Assembly: GCA_025450255.1 (NCBI GenBank)
Contig: JANWHV010000114.1
Span: forward strand, 1-7,367
Length of the DNA stretch: 7,367 nt
Direction: 5' to 3'
From: Chloroflexota bacterium
GTDB lineage: Bacteria > Chloroflexota > UBA5177 > JANWHV01
Positions 1 to 5,945 of the stretch are shown here, in pieces. Within the stretch, counting starts at the first letter, position 1. Every line of letters starts with the position of its first letter. The notes beneath the pieces are model-generated. The model was not told the origin of the DNA. It ran no database searches and saw only the letters and a program-made list of their open reading frames with translations. The position numbers and the translations under genes are program-made.

Positions 1-693
1 CGGCTCATGCTGGAACGGATCGCTCTGGCGCCGGGAGAGGCGGTCCTCGACGTGGGCTGCGGTCCCGGGACCGATGTGTTCGCCATGGGGGAACTCGTCG
101 GTCCGGCTGGCCGTCTGGTAGGGCTCGACGCGAGTGAGGTCATGATCGCCGAGGCCCGACGACGCGCCAAGGAAGTCCATGCCCCCATTACCTTTGAGGT
201 CGGAGAGGCGCGGGCCCTTCCCTTCCCGGACGGCACGTTCGACGTGTGCCGCGCCGAACGTCTGCTGGAGCATCTCCCCGATGCCGAGCGGGCCCTCGCG
301 GAGATGGTGCGGGTCACCCGCCCCGGTGGCCGGATCCTCGCCTTCGATTTCGACTGGGACACCCTGATCATCGACCACCCAGACAAGGAAACCACGCGAA
401 CCATCGTCCGATCCTACTCCGACTCGATACGGAACGGGTGGATCGGTCGGCAGCTCCCGCGCCTCTTCAAGGAGCAGCACTTGGAGATACTCTCCCTCGA
501 TCCGGTGCAGGTCTTTGTCCACTACGCGATGGCCGAACTCTTCCTCGGCAGTCACCTCACAGTGCTCCAGACAAGTGGAACGCTCTCTGCCAGTAGGGCT
601 CGGCAGTGGTGGGAGTACTTGCAACATGCGGACGAGCACGGGACGCTGCTGATCAGCTTCACGACCTTCATCATCGTCGGCGCCAAGAACTGA
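1..693 (+). CDS. class I SAM-dependent methyltransferase, 5' partial
   Basis: The product is predicted to transfer a methyl group from S-adenosylmethionine to an unknown small molecule in the cytoplasm. Numbering from the first ATG at 7, the glycine-rich SAM-binding motif I (VLDVGCGPGTD) is at residues 13-23. The acidic residue that binds the SAM ribose is D41 in GLDAS, and the motif III-like RPGGRIL lies near residue 105. These features fit the UbiE/Methyltransf_11 type. The frame is open to base 1 and motif I sits unusually close to the ATG at 7. Most relatives have some 30-50 residues before motif I, so the true start is probably upstream of the window. The C-terminal part (about residues 115-228) is the variable substrate-binding lid and does not reveal the substrate. 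The next intact gene is another methyltransferase about 360 bases on, but an intron scar separates them, so a shared operon is doubtful. Confidence 0.85.
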   Translation, partial: RLMLERIALAPGEAVLDVGCGPGTDVFAMGELVGPAGRLVGLDASEVMIAEARRRAKEVHAPITFEVGEARALPFPDGTFDVCRAERLLEHLPDAERALAEMVRVTRPGGRILAFDFDWDTLIIDHPDKETTRTIVRSYSDSIRNGWIGRQLPRLFKEQHLEILSLDPVQVFVHYAMAELFLGSHLTVLQTSGTLSASRARQWWEYLQHADEHGTLLISFTTFIIVGAKN

Positions 694-729
694 TCCTTGA
701 CGGCGACCGACACGGCCATTACACCATGG

Positions 730-865
730 TTGCGACAGCGGGGTCGCCGTGAGGAGGTGCCAGCGGATCATGACGACACGAAAACGAAAGACCCTGATCG
801 TTTGCCGAACCTCTCATGAAGCAATCCATCGTGGGGGCGTGACACGACAGGCAACCTCGGCGTGA
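730..865 (+). pseudogene. C-terminal fragment of group II intron-encoded reverse transcriptase/maturase (HNH tail)
   Basis: In the frame of the ATG at 770, the stretch RKRKTLIVC (779-805) followed by RTSHEAIHRGG (806-838) matches the conserved end of the HNH endonuclease domain of group II intron proteins, usually of the form RRRKTLVVCRxCHExIHxG. The cysteine at 803 and the histidines at 815 and 827 are kept. The second zinc-binding cysteine appears as serine at 812. Translation ends at the TGA at 863-865. Just upstream, 730-765 read in a different frame gives LRQRGRREEVPA, which resembles the linker before this motif in such proteins, so a frameshift near 760-766 is likely. The reverse transcriptase and maturase domains are absent. 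There is no usable start signal, so this is a fossil rather than a working small gene. Confidence 0.7.
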
Positions 866-874
866 ATCACTGGA

Positions 875-909
875 GAGCCGCGTGCAGGAAAAGCTTGCAA
901 GCGCGGTTC
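875..909 (+). ncRNA. group II intron domain V hairpin
   Basis: The 35 bases fold like the catalytic domain V of a group II intron. The lower stem pairs GAGCCGCGU with GCGCGGUUC and carries the catalytic AGC triad at 876-878. Two unpaired bases (AA, 899-900) sit at the position of the usual two-base bulge. An upper stem then pairs 884-888 with 894-898. The normal domain is 34 bases with a GNRA tetraloop; here the cap is one base longer, AAAAG, so the tetraloop receptor contact would be altered. The hairpin lies nine bases after the stop codon of the intron protein fragment, as expected for the 3' end of such an intron. It is probably non-functional without domains I and VI. Confidence 0.72.
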
Positions 910-918
910 GGAGGGGGG

Positions 919-947
919 CCGACAGAAGCGGCGGAATGGTGTAGTAT
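919..947 (+). promoter_or_regulatory. candidate sigma-70-type promoter for the O-methyltransferase gene
   Basis: CCGACA (919-924) matches four of six bases of the -35 consensus and TAGTAT (942-947) four of six of the -10 consensus, with a 17-base spacer. Transcription would begin near 954 and give a leader of about 100 bases before the ATG at 1056. The site starts ten bases after domain V, so the promoter may lie in former intron sequence. This rests on motif matching only. Confidence 0.3.
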
Positions 948-975
948 AGGGCGGGCTGGAGCATGCGCTATCGAT

Positions 976-1000
976 TCGCGCGCCGACCGGAGCCGCGCGA
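976..1000 (+). promoter_or_regulatory. 7-bp hairpin in the O-methyltransferase leader
   Basis: TCGCGCG (976-982) is perfectly complementary to CGCGCGA (994-1000), with an 11-base loop. It lies in the predicted leader, 55 bases before the start codon. It could be an operator or an RNA structure. In such GC-rich DNA a repeat of this length can also arise by chance. Confidence 0.2.
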
Positions 1001-1043
1001 GTGAGCCCGCGACCATGGGCGCGTGATGAGGGTACGGAGGTTA

Positions 1044-1049
1044 GGGAGG
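1044..1049 (+). promoter_or_regulatory. ribosome binding site deciding the O-methyltransferase start
   Basis: GGGAGG lies six bases before the ATG at 1056. The upstream alternatives, GTG at 1023 and ATG at 1026, have no comparable purine-rich site in front of them, so 1056 is preferred. Confidence 0.6.
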
Positions 1050-1055
1050 CCATCA

Positions 1056-2156
1056 ATGGTACAGGATGTGGGCACGGCACCCAGCGCGCAGGAGTTGCCG
1101 TCGCACGAGCAGCTCCGAGAACTCCAGCGGCTCATGGGTGGCTATCGCGTGTCGCAGGGGATCTATGTCGTGGCACGACTCGGGATTGCCGACCTCCTGA
1201 AGGACGGCCCGCTGAGTAGCGACGCGCTAGCCGAGGCGACGGGGATGTGTGGGCCAGCCCTCTACCGCCTGTTGCGCTTCCTGACTGGTGTCGGGCTCTT
1301 CCGCGAGGTGGCTCCGGGTCACTTCGCCTTGACACCACTCGGCGCCGGTCTACGCATCGACGTCCCCGAGTCCCTGGCCCATACCGTGCTGATGCTCCTC
1401 GACGACGCGCATTGGTCCGCGTGGGGGCAACTGCGATACAGTGTGCAGACCGGAAAGACGGCCTTCGGCCATGTCCACGAGATGGAATTCTTCGACTACA
1501 TTGGCCAGCACCCTGCGTCCGTGGCGGTCTTCCACCGGGCGATGACGAGCAGTACGGCGCGCTCCGGTGCCGCGATCACGCAGGCGTACGACTTCGCCGG
1601 GATCCGGCGGCTGGTCGATGTCGGCGGCGGCCACGGCCTGTTCCTCGCCACGATCCTCCAGGCGCATCCGGCCATGCGGGGTGTGCTGTTTGACCGACCC
1701 GAGGTGATCCAGGGCGCGACGACGACCCTGGAGGCGGCGGGCGTTGCCGACCGCTGCGAGATAGTCGGCGGCGACTTCTTTGCCACCGTCCCGCCGGGCG
1801 GCGATGCGTATCTGTTGCGCCAGATCATCCACGATTGGGACGACGCGCAAGCAGCCGCGATCCTTACCCACTGCCGTCGCGCGATGCGGGCGTCAGGCAG
1901 GCTCCTTGTGATCGAGCGCGCGGTTGCGCCTGACCATAGCCAGGGCCCGGGAGTGCTGCACCTCGATATGGAGATGCTGGTCAACCTCGGGGGCGTGCAG
2001 CGCACCGATGCGGAATACGGCACGCTCTTCGAGGCCGCGGATCTGGAGCTATGCGCCATCGTTCCGCTTGGCGACGCCGACCAATTCAGCGTCTATGTGG
2101 GGATAGCGACCACAGTGGCAGAAGGCGACCTTTCCGTCGCCAGGGGTCATCGATGA
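1056..2156 (+). CDS. SAM-dependent O-methyltransferase (Methyltransf_2 type, winged-helix dimerisation domain)
   Basis: This 366-residue protein belongs to the family of plant COMT-like and bacterial polyketide or carotenoid O-methyltransferases (DnrK, TcmN, CrtF relatives). These enzymes methylate a phenolic or other hydroxyl group. Residues from about 15 to 100 form the winged-helix dimerisation domain (GIYVVARLGIADLL, then ATGMCGPALYRLLRFL). The catalytic domain follows. It has the SAM-binding motif LVDVGGGHG at 186-194, the acidic D213 in FDRPEV, GDFF around D240, and the IIHDWDD motif, in which H259 corresponds to the family's catalytic base. All key residues are present and the length is normal. 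The substrate cannot be told from sequence, though a secondary metabolite or lipid-like phenol is likely from the family. The first 20 or so residues and the last 14 are non-conserved tails. It reads as a single gene; no tailoring or synthase gene lies nearby. Confidence 0.9.
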   Translation: MVQDVGTAPSAQELPSHEQLRELQRLMGGYRVSQGIYVVARLGIADLLKDGPLSSDALAEATGMCGPALYRLLRFLTGVGLFREVAPGHFALTPLGAGLRIDVPESLAHTVLMLLDDAHWSAWGQLRYSVQTGKTAFGHVHEMEFFDYIGQHPASVAVFHRAMTSSTARSGAAITQAYDFAGIRRLVDVGGGHGLFLATILQAHPAMRGVLFDRPEVIQGATTTLEAAGVADRCEIVGGDFFATVPPGGDAYLLRQIIHDWDDAQAAAILTHCRRAMRASGRLLVIERAVAPDHSQGPGVLHLDMEMLVNLGGVQRTDAEYGTLFEAADLELCAIVPLGDADQFSVYVGIATTVAEGDLSVARGHR

Positions 2157-2415
2157 GCGCGAGTTCCGGCGCTTCCCCGATCTCTCGGGTGACGCTCGGT
2201 TCAGTGGCGCCTATGTGCTCATCTTCGACAGCGCCAAGGACGAGCAGGCCAGCCTGTTGCAGATGGCCGACATCCTTCGCCCACGCTTTGCCTCAAAGTC
2301 CCGCGCACGCGACCGCCCAGCTGGCGTTATCCCGAAGTCCTGGGTGGTGCGACAACCGCCGCCGAGCCGCTGGAAGAGCACTGCCTTGCTGATACCCTGT
2401 CACCGCCTGCTGTAG
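2107..2415 (+). pseudogene. coding-like frame without a start codon, probable gene fossil
   Basis: Directly behind and overlapping the end of the O-methyltransferase, the frame that includes codon 2152 is open from 2107 to a TAG at 2413-2415. Between about 2146 and 2300 it looks genuinely coding: third positions are rich in G/C and the residues are mixed and protein-like (for example FSGAYVLIFDSAKDEQ and LLQMADILRP). No ATG or TTG opens this part. The first GTG is at 2215, inside the good region and without a ribosome binding site. After about 2300 the text becomes arginine/proline-rich and less convincing. I do not recognise the family. It is best read as a remnant that lost its 5' end. A non-standard start or a frameshift link to an overlapping ATG at 2153 is possible but less likely. 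Confidence 0.4.
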
Positions 2416-2424
2416 GCGTATGGA

Positions 2425-2444
2425 CACCCCGCGGTGCGCTTTTT
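2425..2444 (+). terminator. weak intrinsic terminator candidate
   Basis: CACC (2425-2428) pairs with GGTG (2433-2436) around a four-base loop, and five T follow after CGC (2440-2444). The stem is short. It sits between the plus-strand methyltransferase region and the minus-strand exported-protein gene that ends at 2466, where a terminator would be expected. Confidence 0.3.
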
Positions 2445-2465
2445 CCCTTGTCCTCGGCTGCTGAA

Positions 2466-2980
2466 TTAGAATGCCTGCCCTGCAACGTCGTCAACCATCG
2501 CCTGCGGGCCGGCATGATCGGGCGGGCTACCGCCATCGAAGGGCGTGCCGGTCAGACTGGGGTTGCCCAGCACCTGTTGCGCCACTTTGAGATCCGAGAA
2601 CCACATTCCCAGGTGGTTGAGCTGGATGCCCGAAGCCGTTGCGTTGCCATCCAGGCTGAACACATTGGGGAACCGCCCATCGAGCGCCATGGCCTGGAAG
2701 GCGATGCAGTTGAAGGTCACCTCGCCCGTGCCGTCGTCGCGCGTGCGCAGATCCAACACATATATTGGAAAATCTTCTCGCCGTTTGCCCGGATCGGCGC
2801 CAGCGTGTGGGCTCGGAGGCACGCGGCGACGGGATTCATGGCCGCCGAGGCCACGCTTGGTGCCGCCACTACCGGCTGAGCCAGTGGGTTGCCAATGTCC
2901 GCGGCCTGTTGCACGGCAAGCACGAGCATGCAGCCGAGTGCCACATAGGCGAACGATTTTGCCCCTAATAGGTTGTTCAT
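2466..2980 (-). pseudogene. small exported protein, reading frame broken by one base
   Basis: The start ATG at 2980 has GAGGAG seven bases upstream. The first part encodes a short polar N-terminus, a hydrophobic segment (SFAYVALGCMLVLAV, residues 9-23) and an Ala/Pro-rich stretch, which suggests a Sec signal peptide or signal anchor. This frame keeps strong third-position G/C up to KIF at about 2770, then degrades and stops at 2717. The other frame becomes protein-like exactly there (PIYVLDLRTRDDGTG onward) and runs to the TAA at 2466. One extra T in the run of four (plus-strand AAAA, 2769-2772) would join them into about 171 residues. That points to a one-base deletion or a sequencing error. 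The mature part has at least two cysteines and a late Gly/Asp/Pro-rich stretch. I recognise no family. It is translationally coupled to the small membrane peptide gene upstream. Confidence 0.7.
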
Positions 2981-2991
2981 GAATCCGCTCC

Positions 2992-3096
2992 TCACAACTC
3001 GAAGTCGTTGGTTTTATGCACGGAGTTAGATTTTTCGTCAGCGTCGTTGAGCAAGAAAAGGCACACGATACACAGGATTACCACCACGAGTGTCAT
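2992..3096 (-). CDS. 34-residue single-pass membrane peptide
   Basis: The frame runs from the ATG at 3096 to the TGA at 2992-2994, and GGGAGAG (3102-3108) stands five bases before the start. The product begins with a strongly hydrophobic segment (TLVVVILCIVCLFLL, residues 2-16), followed by a polar, charged tail (NDADEKSNS and onward). This is the layout of a small inner-membrane peptide. Its stop codon overlaps the GAGGAG ribosome binding site of the next gene (2988-2993), so the two are probably co-transcribed and coupled. No function can be assigned. It could be an accessory subunit, a membrane anchor or a toxin-like peptide; the sequence does not decide. Codon use is less GC-biased than in neighbouring genes, and with only 34 codons a chance frame is possible. 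The two well-placed start signals argue against that. Confidence 0.5.
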   Translation of the reverse strand: MTLVVVILCIVCLFLLNDADEKSNSVHKTNDFEL

Positions 3097-3235
3097 GTCC
3101 GCTCTCCCTTCGATGCTTGGATGCCGCAGCTCTAGTCAGGCGACTAAGCGTATTGTGCGCGCAAGAGCGTACGTTTACCCCCGACAATCCAAACAAGCGC
3201 CCCATACAATCGACCCACACAATGCGAATTCGTAC

Positions 3236-3263
3236 ATGACCGTGGTATTCGAGAGCGTATGCT
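3236..3263 (+). promoter_or_regulatory. candidate promoter of the regulator gene
   Basis: ATGACC (3236-3241) matches four of six -35 bases and TATGCT (3258-3263) four of six -10 bases, with a 16-base spacer. Transcription would start about 65 bases before the ATG at 3337. The match is moderate and based on motifs only. Confidence 0.28.
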
Positions 3264-3321
3264 ACGATTGGGATCAGGCTGCACTCGACACCGCGGTGCC
3301 GCCAGATAGGCGCCACGACGC

Positions 3322-3329
3322 GAGGTGAG
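3322..3329 (+). promoter_or_regulatory. ribosome binding site deciding the regulator start
   Basis: GAGGTGAG ends seven bases before the ATG at 3337. The in-frame GTG at 3325 lies inside this site and has no site of its own, so 3337 is the better start. Confidence 0.6.
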
Positions 3330-3336
3330 CAGAACC

Positions 3337-5886
3337 ATGAGCAGCGAACAACCGCTGACCTTCGGGGCGCTCTTGAAGCGCTACCGAGTGGCGGCCGGGC
3401 TCTCGCAAGAAGCGCTGGCCGAGCGGGCGGGCCTGACCGCCCAGGGCATCGGGGCGCAGGAGCGAGGGTTGCGCCAGACCCCGCATCGCGATACGGTGCG
3501 GATGCTGGCGGAGGCGCTGGGGCTCTCGCCCGAGGAGCGCCGCGCCCTGGAAGCGGCGGTGCAACGGCGGCAGGGCCCAGCCGCCGCGCCCAGCCCAACC
3601 CCTGCCGGTCCCGCGCCCATCCTGCCGGTCGTGCTCACTCCCCTGATCGGGCGGGAACGCGAAGTGGCGGAGATCGAGCGTGTATTACGGCAGGAGGACC
3701 GGCGCCTGCTCACGCTGACTGGGCCGGGCGGCGTGGGCAAGACTCAGCTAGCCGTGCGAGCTGCTGCCGGACTGGTCAAGCTCTTCTCGGGAGGCGTCGT
3801 CTTCGTAGCCCTTGCTCCCCTGAGCGATTCCAGCCTGGTCTCCACGACTGTCGCGCGGACGATGGGGTTGCGGGAGTCCGGCGAGTCTTCTCTTCGCGAC
3901 GGCCTAATCGAGTACCTGCGGGAGCGGCGCCTGCTGCTGGTGCTCGACAACTTCGAGCACGTCACCGCGGCCGCGCCCCTCGTGGCGGATCTTCTCGGCG
4001 CGTGCCCGCGGCTCAAGGTGCTTGTGACCAGCAGGGCGCGCCTGGGCCTGCGAGATGAGCAGGAGATAGTAGTCTCACCACTGGCGCTACCCGACCCCAC
4101 GGGCCAGTCAAACCTCGCGGACGTGGTACGGTCTCCGGCCGTGGCCCTCTTCACCGAGCGCGCCCACGCCGTCAAGGCGGACTTCGCGCTCACGAACGCT
4201 ACCGCGTCCGCGGTGGCCGAGATCTGCCGGCGCCTGGACGGCCTCCCGCTCGCGATCGAGTTGGCCGCGCCATGGGTCAAGCTCCTGCCGCCGCCGGCCT
4301 TGTTGGCGCGACTGGACCAGTGTTTGCCGCTATTAACAAGCAAGGCCCCGGATCTGCCGCCGCGCCAGCGGGCACTGCGCGACACCATCGCCTGGAGCTA
4401 CGATCTTCTAGAGACTAGTGAACAGAGCCTTTTCCGGCGCCTGGCCATCTTCGTGGGCGGATGCGCCCTGGAGGCCGCGGCGACAGTGTGCGTGGATGGG
4501 GCGCGGCGGGATCCGGTGGCCGGAGAAGCGCGGGGAGACATCGCGCTCTTAGAAGACCTGGTATCACTGGTAAACAAAAGCTTGCTGCGCCAGGAGGAGC
4601 ATCTCGATCCGCGCACGGCCATGCCCGAGCCGCGCTTGCTGATGCTGGAGACGGTGCGAGAGTTTGGCCTGGGCTGTCTTGCCGCCAGCGGTGAAATGGA
4701 CACCCTGCGTGGCCGGCACGCCGCCTTCTTCCTGGCGCTGGCGGAGGAGGCGTCGCCGCGGTTGCGTGGACCGGCGCAGCGCGCGTGGCTGGAGCGCCTG
4801 GACCTGGAGCACGACAACTTGCGGGCTGCGTTGAGCTGGACACAGGAGAGCGGCGAGGCTGAGCTTGGCCTGCGTCTGGCCGGAGCGCTGTGGCAGTTCT
4901 GGATTACACGGGGCCATATGAGCGAGGGCCGGAGGTGGCTGGAGAGCCTGTTAGAGCGTGCGGAAGCACCTGAGGGAGTGGTCTCACCGGCGGTGCGGAC
5001 GAGGGCGCTGCTCTGGGCCGGCACGTTTGCCGCGGAGCAGGGCGACTATGGGCGCGCCGCCGCACTGTGTGAGGAAAGTGATGCTCTGAGCCGGGATCTA
5101 GGCGATACATGGGGCATGGGCTGGTCCCTCAACGTACGCGGGGAATTGGCGCGGCATCGGGGGGATCATCAGGGTGCGATCGCGCTGTTCGAACGAAGCT
5201 TGGCCCTATTCCGGTCCCTGGATGACCGCTGGTACGCCGCCGTGGTGCTCAACAATCTGGGCGCGCTCGCGCGCTATCAGGCTGACAACGCGCGGGCGGC
5301 AGCCCTGTACGAAGAAAGCCTGGTGATGACGCGGGAGATCGGTGATCCGTGGAGCACCGCGATGATCCTTGGCAATCTGGGAGAGGTCGCGCGCGATCAG
5401 GGCGACACCGCGCGTGCCGCGGCTCTGTGCGAAGAGAGCCTGAGGTTGTTCCGCGAGCTGGGTGATCAGCGTGGCATGGCGTACGCCCTCACCTATCTGG
5501 GTGTGATAGCGTGTAAGCGCGGCGACTACGAGTCGGCCCTGGCGCTCTACACCGAGAGCCTGACCCTGTGGCGGCATGTCGGTCAGCAATCTGAAATCGC
5601 CACGTGCCTGGAGGGACTGGCGGAGGCGGCGTGCGCGCTGGGCCATGCGACCCATGCCGCGCGGCTGCTCGGCGCGGCCGCGGCCTTGCGAGATCGCCTC
5701 GGCGTACCAGTGCCTCCGGCTGATCGACCGGTGTATGAGCGAACGGTGATGGCCGTCAACTCGGCGCTGGAGCATGCCTTCCTACCCGCGTGGGAGGCAG
5801 GGCATGCGTTGTCGCCAGACCAGATCACGCGCGAGATATTCACGATACAGCAAGCGGACCAATCGGTTCCGGTCAGGCCGCGGTGA
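3337..5886 (+). CDS. XRE-family HTH / NB-ARC (STAND) ATPase / TPR transcriptional regulator
   Basis: This 849-residue protein is a STAND-type signal-transduction regulator that would bind DNA in response to a ligand or partner sensed by its repeats. An XRE-like helix-turn-helix occupies about residues 7-74 (AGLSQEALAERAG, QERG, DTVRMLAEALGL). A Pro/Ala linker follows, then the NB-ARC ATPase. That domain has the P-loop GPGGVGKT at 129-136, Walker B LLLVLDNFEH at 199-208, a TSR sensor at 231-233 and GLPLAIEL at 302-309. From about 555 to 770 there are five 40-residue TPR-like repeats, each with GD followed by AALxEES. The C-terminal AARLLGAAAALRDRLG segment is typical of this class in Chloroflexota and Actinomycetota. 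All nucleotide-binding motifs are intact. It is divergent from the membrane-peptide/exported-protein pair and convergent with another exported-protein gene. Control of those neighbours is an inference from position only. Confidence 0.93.
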   Translation: MSSEQPLTFGALLKRYRVAAGLSQEALAERAGLTAQGIGAQERGLRQTPHRDTVRMLAEALGLSPEERRALEAAVQRRQGPAAAPSPTPAGPAPILPVVLTPLIGREREVAEIERVLRQEDRRLLTLTGPGGVGKTQLAVRAAAGLVKLFSGGVVFVALAPLSDSSLVSTTVARTMGLRESGESSLRDGLIEYLRERRLLLVLDNFEHVTAAAPLVADLLGACPRLKVLVTSRARLGLRDEQEIVVSPLALPDPTGQSNLADVVRSPAVALFTERAHAVKADFALTNATASAVAEICRRLDGLPLAIELAAPWVKLLPPPALLARLDQCLPLLTSKAPDLPPRQRALRDTIAWSYDLLETSEQSLFRRLAIFVGGCALEAAATVCVDGARRDPVAGEARGDIALLEDLVSLVNKSLLRQEEHLDPRTAMPEPRLLMLETVREFGLGCLAASGEMDTLRGRHAAFFLALAEEASPRLRGPAQRAWLERLDLEHDNLRAALSWTQESGEAELGLRLAGALWQFWITRGHMSEGRRWLESLLERAEAPEGVVSPAVRTRALLWAGTFAAEQGDYGRAAALCEESDALSRDLGDTWGMGWSLNVRGELARHRGDHQGAIALFERSLALFRSLDDRWYAAVVLNNLGALARYQADNARAAALYEESLVMTREIGDPWSTAMILGNLGEVARDQGDTARAAALCEESLRLFRELGDQRGMAYALTYLGVIACKRGDYESALALYTESLTLWRHVGQQSEIATCLEGLAEAACALGHATHAARLLGAAAALRDRLGVPVPPADRPVYERTVMAVNSALEHAFLPAWEAGHALSPDQITREIFTIQQADQSVPVRPR
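5041..5640 (+). repeat. five tandem 120-base TPR-coding units
   Basis: Each unit restarts at exactly 120-base steps (5041, 5161, 5281, 5401, 5521) with a codon pair for Gly-Asp or Ala-Asp. It then continues with an Ala-rich helix, EES or a variant, and a second helix. A degenerate sixth unit begins at 5641 with Gly-His. The units are similar in protein but clearly diverged in DNA, so this is an old expansion and not a recent duplication. Confidence 0.8.
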
Positions 5887-5940
5887 TCCCTACCTATCGC
5901 CGCGGCGGGATCGGCGACGCACGCGGCGATAGGTAGGGAT
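5886..5940. terminator. perfect 19-bp inverted repeat, probable two-sided terminator
   Basis: The arm at 5886-5904 (ATCCCTACCTATCGCCGCG) is the exact reverse complement of 5922-5940, with a 17-base loop. The left arm begins with the last base of the regulator's TGA stop codon. The right arm ends five bases before the minus-strand exported-protein gene at 5946, whose TGA is followed at once by a second in-frame stop, TAG. This position between two convergent genes fits a shared transcription terminator. There is no T tract on either side, so classic intrinsic termination is not assured, and RNA end protection is an alternative role. Confidence 0.7.
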
Positions 5941-5945
5941 GTCTA

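Larger units (their letters stand above)
730..934 (+). mobile_element. 3' remnant of a group II intron (retroelement scar)
   Basis: This stretch joins two parts that normally adjoin at the 3' side of a bacterial group II intron: the end of the intron-encoded protein and domain V of the ribozyme. They are in the correct order and only nine bases apart. Everything upstream (domains I-III, the reverse transcriptase and maturase) is missing, because the methyltransferase stop codon at 693 lies just before it. Downstream of domain V the G-rich stretch at 910-918 finds no C-rich partner, so domain VI looks lost or badly altered. The borders are approximate. The remnant cannot splice or move by itself. 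I rely on family knowledge of the IEP C-terminus and of domain V; no database search was run. Confidence 0.72.
3097..3336. other. divergent intergenic region between the membrane-peptide gene and the regulator gene
   Basis: This 240-base stretch has lower GC than the genes around it and contains no convincing gene. It must hold the start signals for both the minus-strand small-gene pair and the plus-strand regulator. It includes a small inverted repeat AGTC-AGGC-GACT (about 3135-3146) that could be a protein site, although it is short. The plus-strand frame starting at 3008 crosses it but looks non-coding. Confidence 0.5.

Noticed and set aside
910..955. Intact domain VI and exact 3' end of the group II intron.
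   Set aside because: The G-rich 5' strand finds no pairing C-rich strand and no clear bulged adenosine helix, so I do not claim a 3' splice boundary.
719..1080. Minus-strand open frames covering the gap before the O-methyltransferase (719-964 and 814-1080).
   Set aside because: They are antisense to the intron remnant, rich in Arg, Pro and Ser with no domain and no start signals. The plus-strand HNH tail and domain V explain the region better.
1350..2059. Long minus-strand frames inside the O-methyltransferase gene.
   Set aside because: They are shadows of a strongly coding plus-strand gene with all family motifs. Their composition is Arg/Ser-rich and unlike a real protein.
2153..2392. Apparent ATGA overlap gene starting at 2153 behind the O-methyltransferase.
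   Set aside because: The product is Ser/Arg/Ala/Pro-rich without order and without a ribosome binding site. The neighbouring frame has the coding-like composition instead.
2448..2982. Plus-strand frames opposite the exported-protein gene (2448-2879 and 2545-2982).
   Set aside because: They are antisense shadows. The minus strand has the signal peptide, the ribosome binding site and coherent codon use.
3008..3328. Plus-strand frame of 106 codons upstream of the regulator.
   Set aside because: It has no ribosome binding site and no recognisable motif. It crosses the region that must hold both divergent promoters, and it lies opposite the membrane-peptide gene.
4398..5024. Large minus-strand frames inside the regulator gene.
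   Set aside because: They are antisense to intact NB-ARC and TPR coding sequence, and Ser/Arg/Pro-rich, as expected from the reverse of GC-rich codons.
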